A DNA stretch of 35,869 bases from an uncultured Collinsella sp. (GTDB lineage Bacteria; Actinomycetota; Coriobacteriia; Coriobacteriales; Coriobacteriaceae). The notes below the pieces were generated by a model. The model had not been told where the DNA came from. It saw only the letters and a program-made list of their open reading frames with translations, and did not search any database. The stretch is from NCBI GenBank assembly GCA_900544995.1, contig UQXC01000016.1:1-35869 (forward strand), written 5' to 3'. Below are positions 33,289 through 35,869 of the stretch, in pieces; the stretch's first letter is position 1, and every line of letters begins with the position of its first letter. The position numbers and the translations under genes were made by a program.

Positions 33289-33321
33289 GAGCCGCTACCC
33301 ACCCGGGTAGCGGCTCTTTTT
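33289..33321 (+). terminator. Rho-independent terminator after the GGGtGRT gene
   Basis: A 12-bp perfect stem (GAGCCGCTACCC with GGGTAGCGGCTC), a 4-base loop and TTTTT. It closes the two-gene unit. Confidence 0.92.
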
Positions 33322-33509
33322 GTTTGCGCTGTCGCAGGGTAGCTAATGCCGATATATCAGTTGGGGCGAAATACAAGATGTGATGAGATGGAGCGTCAGA
33401 GCGTCCATGACGCCCACCTGCCATATTTGCCCTTTACCGATTTGCCGGGTCTTTGCGGCCCCATTGCCGATCACCCGTGCGACAATGCGCCGGACGAGAA
33501 AGGAATCCG

Positions 33510-35036
33510 ATGGAATCGACTGATGTACTGGTAATTGGATCTGGCATTGCGGGCCTTTGTGCCGCCATCGAAGCGGCACGCACGGGTGCAACCGTCACTG
33601 TGGCAAGCGCCGGCAAGACCATGAGTGGATCGAGCTTCTTCCCGGGTACCTGGGGCCTCGGCCTCATCGGTCCCGTCGACGAAGACGACGAGCAGGACCT
33701 CATCGACACCATCCTGGCCGTCGGCGGCGGCGTTGCCGACCCCGAACTCGTCCAAACGTTCGTCCACGGCATTCCCCAAGCGATTGACTGGCTCGAGCAA
33801 GACCTGGGCGTTGAGCTCCAGCGTCCGCAAAGCGCCAAGAGTGCTCAACAAAAGCAATTTATCCCCTGCTTTGACCACAAGACGCGCATGTGGCGCGGCC
33901 TCACCCGCAAGCCCCTTGAGGACGCTCTGACGACCTGGATCGAGTCGCTTGGCATTCGCCTGCTCCCCCGCCATGAGCTTATCGACCTTGTTGAGGACAC
34001 GAACGGCAGAATAACCGGAACCGTACTCTACGACCTTACCGAAAATCGAATCGTGCCCTTTGCTGCCAAGGCCACGATCATCGCAGCCGGTGGCACAGGC
34101 GGCCTGTTCGAGCGCAGCCTTACGTCGGCTGATGTGCTCAGCTCCTCGCAGGCCATCGCACTGGCGCACGGCGCAACACTTACTAATATAGAGTTCATGC
34201 AGATGATGCCTGGCTTCATCGAGCCCAGGCGTAACTTGGTCTTCAACGAGAAAACCTGGCGCTACGTGCATGTAGACCAGCCGGTAGATATTGCCGACGA
34301 CAAGCTGGACGACCTGCTCGAGCAGCGCTCTGGATATGGTCCCTTCACGTCACGCTTGGCCTCCCGCGCTATCGATCTCGTCATCGATCAGGCAGGTGTC
34401 GAAGGCCTGGCACTCCACTACGACTTCCCCCGCGAGGATGTCCCAGAGTTTGTGCAGACCTTTGCCACCTGGCTGCAAGACGAGCACGGCATCGCGCCGA
34501 CCGACGAGATGCGCGTTGCGATGTATGCCCACGCCGCTAACGGCGGCATCAAGATCGATAAGACCGCGCACACGGGCGTTGAGGGCCTCTACGCTTGCGG
34601 CGAGGCGACAGGCGGCATGCACGGCGCCGACCGCATTGGTGGCTTGTCAAGCGCCAACGGCATCGTATTCGGACGTATCGCGGGCGCATCGGCAGCCCTC
34701 ACAGCGCAGAAAGAGCCTGAGGCGGCCCTGAGGGCGGATATCACCCTCCCCCAGTACGGCATTGCCACAACAGATGCCGAACGCCTGACACACAGCCTTA
34801 GGCACACGATGAGCACCTTTTGCATGATCAACAGGACCGAAACAGGCCTATCCGAGGCCCTGCAACAGCTTGAAAGTCTGCAAGACAAGGCCATGGCGCT
34901 GAGCAAGCCGCATGCCGATGACAGCGAGATCGCAGCCCTCGCCCGCCTACAGTCGCAGATTCGACTAGCACAGGAAATGGTCAAAGCCATGCGCAAGCGA
35001 ACTGCAAGCTTAGGTTCGCACTATCGAGCAGACTAA
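33510..35036 (+). CDS. FAD-dependent oxidoreductase of the NadB / fumarate reductase flavoprotein family
   Basis: The ATG at 33510 follows GAAAGGAA; the frame is open from 33453 without a better start. The 508-residue protein begins MESTDVLVIGSGIAGLCAAI, the FAD-binding GxGxxG strand. It later has ATIIAAGGTGGLFE, IALAHGATLTNIEFMQMMPG, GGIKIDKTAHTGVEGLYACG and GMHGADRIGGLSSANGIVFG. This is the layout of L-aspartate oxidase and of succinate dehydrogenase / fumarate reductase flavoproteins. Two usual features are changed: the histidine of the family's FxQFHPT motif is absent (FMQMMPG here), and HGANR reads HGADR. No iron-sulfur or membrane subunit is adjacent. The substrate is uncertain; an NadB role is possible but not safe to name. 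Confidence 0.75.
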   Translation: MESTDVLVIGSGIAGLCAAIEAARTGATVTVASAGKTMSGSSFFPGTWGLGLIGPVDEDDEQDLIDTILAVGGGVADPELVQTFVHGIPQAIDWLEQDLGVELQRPQSAKSAQQKQFIPCFDHKTRMWRGLTRKPLEDALTTWIESLGIRLLPRHELIDLVEDTNGRITGTVLYDLTENRIVPFAAKATIIAAGGTGGLFERSLTSADVLSSSQAIALAHGATLTNIEFMQMMPGFIEPRRNLVFNEKTWRYVHVDQPVDIADDKLDDLLEQRSGYGPFTSRLASRAIDLVIDQAGVEGLALHYDFPREDVPEFVQTFATWLQDEHGIAPTDEMRVAMYAHAANGGIKIDKTAHTGVEGLYACGEATGGMHGADRIGGLSSANGIVFGRIAGASAALTAQKEPEAALRADITLPQYGIATTDAERLTHSLRHTMSTFCMINRTETGLSEALQQLESLQDKAMALSKPHADDSEIAALARLQSQIRLAQEMVKAMRKRTASLGSHYRAD

Positions 35037-35097
35037 ATCGATTCTCACTTTGAGTTTGATCACAACTTCTCAACATGCATCGATCCCCGTAAGCATG

Positions 35098-35154
35098 ATT
35101 CCCCTAAGGAGAACACACCTACGGGGCTTTAGCCGTGTTTCCCTAAGGGAATCA
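35098..35154. repeat. Imperfect long hairpin downstream of the flavoprotein gene
   Basis: GATTCCCCTAAGGAGAACAC (35098-35117) pairs with GTGTTTCCCTAAGGGAATC (35136-35154) with a few mismatches around an 18-base loop. No T-run follows. It lies 61 bp past the flavoprotein stop and faces the terminator of the leftward tRNA operon. It may act as a bidirectional barrier or be a dispersed palindromic repeat. Confidence 0.5.
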
Positions 35155-35166
35155 CGGTGCAGATTA

Positions 35167-35271
35167 CTCAGCTCCGCGCCCTTTCGGGTTCGACCCCATG
35201 CGTGGTCAACAAAAAAGCGACCAGCCTGAGCCAGTCGCTTTAACAATCTTTGGGTGGGCCGTCAGGGGGTC
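35167..35271 (-). repeat. Tandem copy of the tRNA-operon end with a truncated tRNA-Lys 3' fragment
   Basis: Positions 35167-35271 repeat 35344-35448 at an offset of 177 bp with few mismatches. The repeat includes a terminator hairpin and the last 17 bases of tRNA-Lys (35255-35271: TGGGCCGTCAGGGGGTC on the plus strand). After that base the match to tRNA-Lys stops abruptly. The remnant cannot be a working tRNA. Confidence 0.75.
35211..35241 (-). terminator. Rho-independent terminator, outer copy
   Basis: On the minus strand, AAAGCGAC pairs with GTCGCTTT around a 12-base loop, followed by TTT. It repeats the inner terminator at 35388-35418 and would act as a back-up. Confidence 0.75.
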
Positions 35272-35387
35272 AGCCTGCTGCGCAGACGGCCGTTGCGGCG
35301 CTTCGCGCCTTGCGCGCTGCGCTGGTAAATGCTTACGCATTTTCTCAGCTTCGCGCCCTTTCGGGTTTGACCCCATGCGAGGTTAAC

Positions 35388-35418
35388 AAAAAAGCGACCA
35401 GCCTAAGCCAGTCGCTTT
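35388..35418 (-). terminator. Rho-independent terminator of the tRNA operon
   Basis: Same hairpin as at 35211-35241, with AAAGCGAC and GTCGCTTT arms and a following T-run on the minus strand. It lies 13 bp past the last tRNA-Lys. Confidence 0.85.
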
Positions 35419-35431
35419 AACATGCTTTGGG

Positions 35432-35504
35432 TGGGCCGTCAGGGGGTCGAACCCTGGACCTTGGGATTAAGAGTCCCCTGCTCTACCAACTGAGCTAACG
35501 ACCC
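35432..35504 (-). tRNA. tRNA-Lys (anticodon CTT), downstream copy
   Basis: The minus strand folds into a cloverleaf: acceptor GGGTCGT with ACGGCCC, D arm GCTC/GAGC, anticodon loop CTCTTAA giving CTT, and T arm CAGGG-TTCGACC-CCCTG. The first anticodon-stem pair is a G-A mismatch. The three bases after the discriminator are CCC, so CCA is not encoded here. It is identical over 73 bases to the copy at 35551. Confidence 0.93.
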
Positions 35505-35550
35505 AAAGCTAAAGTCCGTTATGGCGGACTTTAGAGGAGATATCGTGTGG

Positions 35551-35623
35551 TGGGCCGTCAGGGGGTCGAACCCTGGACCTTGGGATTAAGAGTCCCCTGC
35601 TCTACCAACTGAGCTAACGACCC
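35551..35623 (-). tRNA. tRNA-Lys (anticodon CTT), upstream copy
   Basis: The body is identical to the tRNA at 35432-35504. Unlike that copy, the bases after the discriminator are CCA (35548-35550 on the plus strand), so the 3' CCA is encoded. The two copies are 46 bp apart and lie in one leftward transcript with tRNA-His. Confidence 0.94.
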
Positions 35624-35645
35624 GATATCAACACGAAGCAAGAAC

Positions 35646-35723
35646 TGGGGTGGGTAAAGGGACTCGAACCCTCGACCTACGGGACCACAACCCGTCGCTC
35701 TAGCCAACTGAGCTACACCCACC
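35646..35723 (-). tRNA. tRNA-His (anticodon GTG)
   Basis: The minus strand folds into a cloverleaf with anticodon loop TTGTGGT (GTG). The extra 5' G (G-1, 35723) pairs with C73 (35649), as expected for tRNA-His, and CCA is encoded (35646-35648). The T arm reads GAGGG-TTCGAGT-CCCTT. It is the first gene of the leftward tRNA operon. Confidence 0.95.
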
Positions 35724-35749
35724 GTGTCCTGTGCGCTTCGCGCTCGACT

Positions 35750-35778
35750 ATTATTGCAAGGAACGCCACGCGATGCAA
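35750..35778 (-). promoter_or_regulatory. Promoter of the tRNA-His-Lys-Lys operon
   Basis: On the minus strand, TTGCAT (-35, 35773-35778) and AATAAT (-10, 35750-35755) are 17 bp apart. TGC directly before the -10 box resembles an extended -10. The tRNA-His 5' end is 26 bp downstream of the -10 box, a normal distance for a stable-RNA promoter. Confidence 0.7.
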
Positions 35779-35853
35779 GCCCCAATTTTCAAGAATTTTG
35801 AAAAGAGTTTTTCGCCTTGATTATCGACTTTATCCGAACACCTCCCACATTCA

Positions 35854-35869
35854 TCCGCACATGTGCGGA
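35854..35869. repeat. Perfect 16-bp palindrome at the right edge
   Basis: TCCGCACATGTGCGGA is a perfect palindrome cut by the window end, so its full extent is unknown. It could be an operator for the next gene, or part of a larger repeat. Confidence 0.4.

Noticed and set aside
31505..33424. Very long leftward open frame (639 codons) opposite the scaffold and GGGtGRT genes
   Set aside because: It mirrors two well-supported rightward genes with strong codon bias. Its translation is low-complexity Val/Gly/Leu/Ala/Asp, with no family features or ribosome binding site.
1..35869. CRISPR array
   Set aside because: I found no run of regularly spaced direct repeats and no cas-like genes.

Overview
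The window looks like a chromosomal segment of a high-GC, anaerobic, gut-type actinobacterium of the class Coriobacteriia, most like Collinsella. This rests on codon use, the SUF gene order sufC-sufB-sufD-sufS-sufU beside an Rrf2 regulator, and the style of the surface-sugar and anchored surface proteins. The genus is inference; no rRNA gene is present to fix it.

Positions 1-10395 are accessory DNA, more AT-rich than the rest and full of broken genes. The left part holds a DUF4869-like gene cut by an IS1595-family insertion sequence (1029-2506) that carries a RelB/DinJ-type antitoxin gene. It is followed by an orphan small gene, an IS21 istA stump, and scrap DNA. Next come a HEPN-motif protein, an Abi_2-type abortive-infection protein, a broken ATPase, and a second DUF4869-like copy whose middle 117 bp is exactly inverted. 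The part ends with a duplicated glycosyltransferase 3' end and a second Abi_2 protein. Two pairs of direct repeats bracket parts of this island.

Positions 10279-19739 are a cell-surface polysaccharide locus. Five family-2 glycosyltransferase genes run leftward as one probable operon, four of them in an A-B-A'-B' order, with a 37-codon ORF at the end. Divergent from these are a membrane acyltransferase and a GlfT-like glycosyltransferase. Positions 19764-23577 hold a degenerate AAA-ATPase-like protein and a secreted protein with an MPKTG sorting signal and a possible lysozyme-like head.

Positions 23717-29618 are the iron-sulfur assembly locus. An IscR-like Rrf2 regulator is divergent from sufCBDSU, and the intergenic region holds two identical-geometry 31-bp inverted repeats plus a third dyad over the probable -35 box. 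A strong terminator follows sufU. Positions 30280-31092 encode a RAYT-like Y1 transposase whose HUH motif reads HVR. Next is a two-gene unit, an IscU-like scaffold and a GGGtGRT protein of unknown function (31496-33253), which may be a second iron-sulfur module. A NadB/FrdA-like flavoprotein follows.

The right end is a leftward tRNA operon, tRNA-His(GTG) then two identical tRNA-Lys(CTT), with a tandem duplication of its terminator that includes a truncated tRNA-Lys 3' end.
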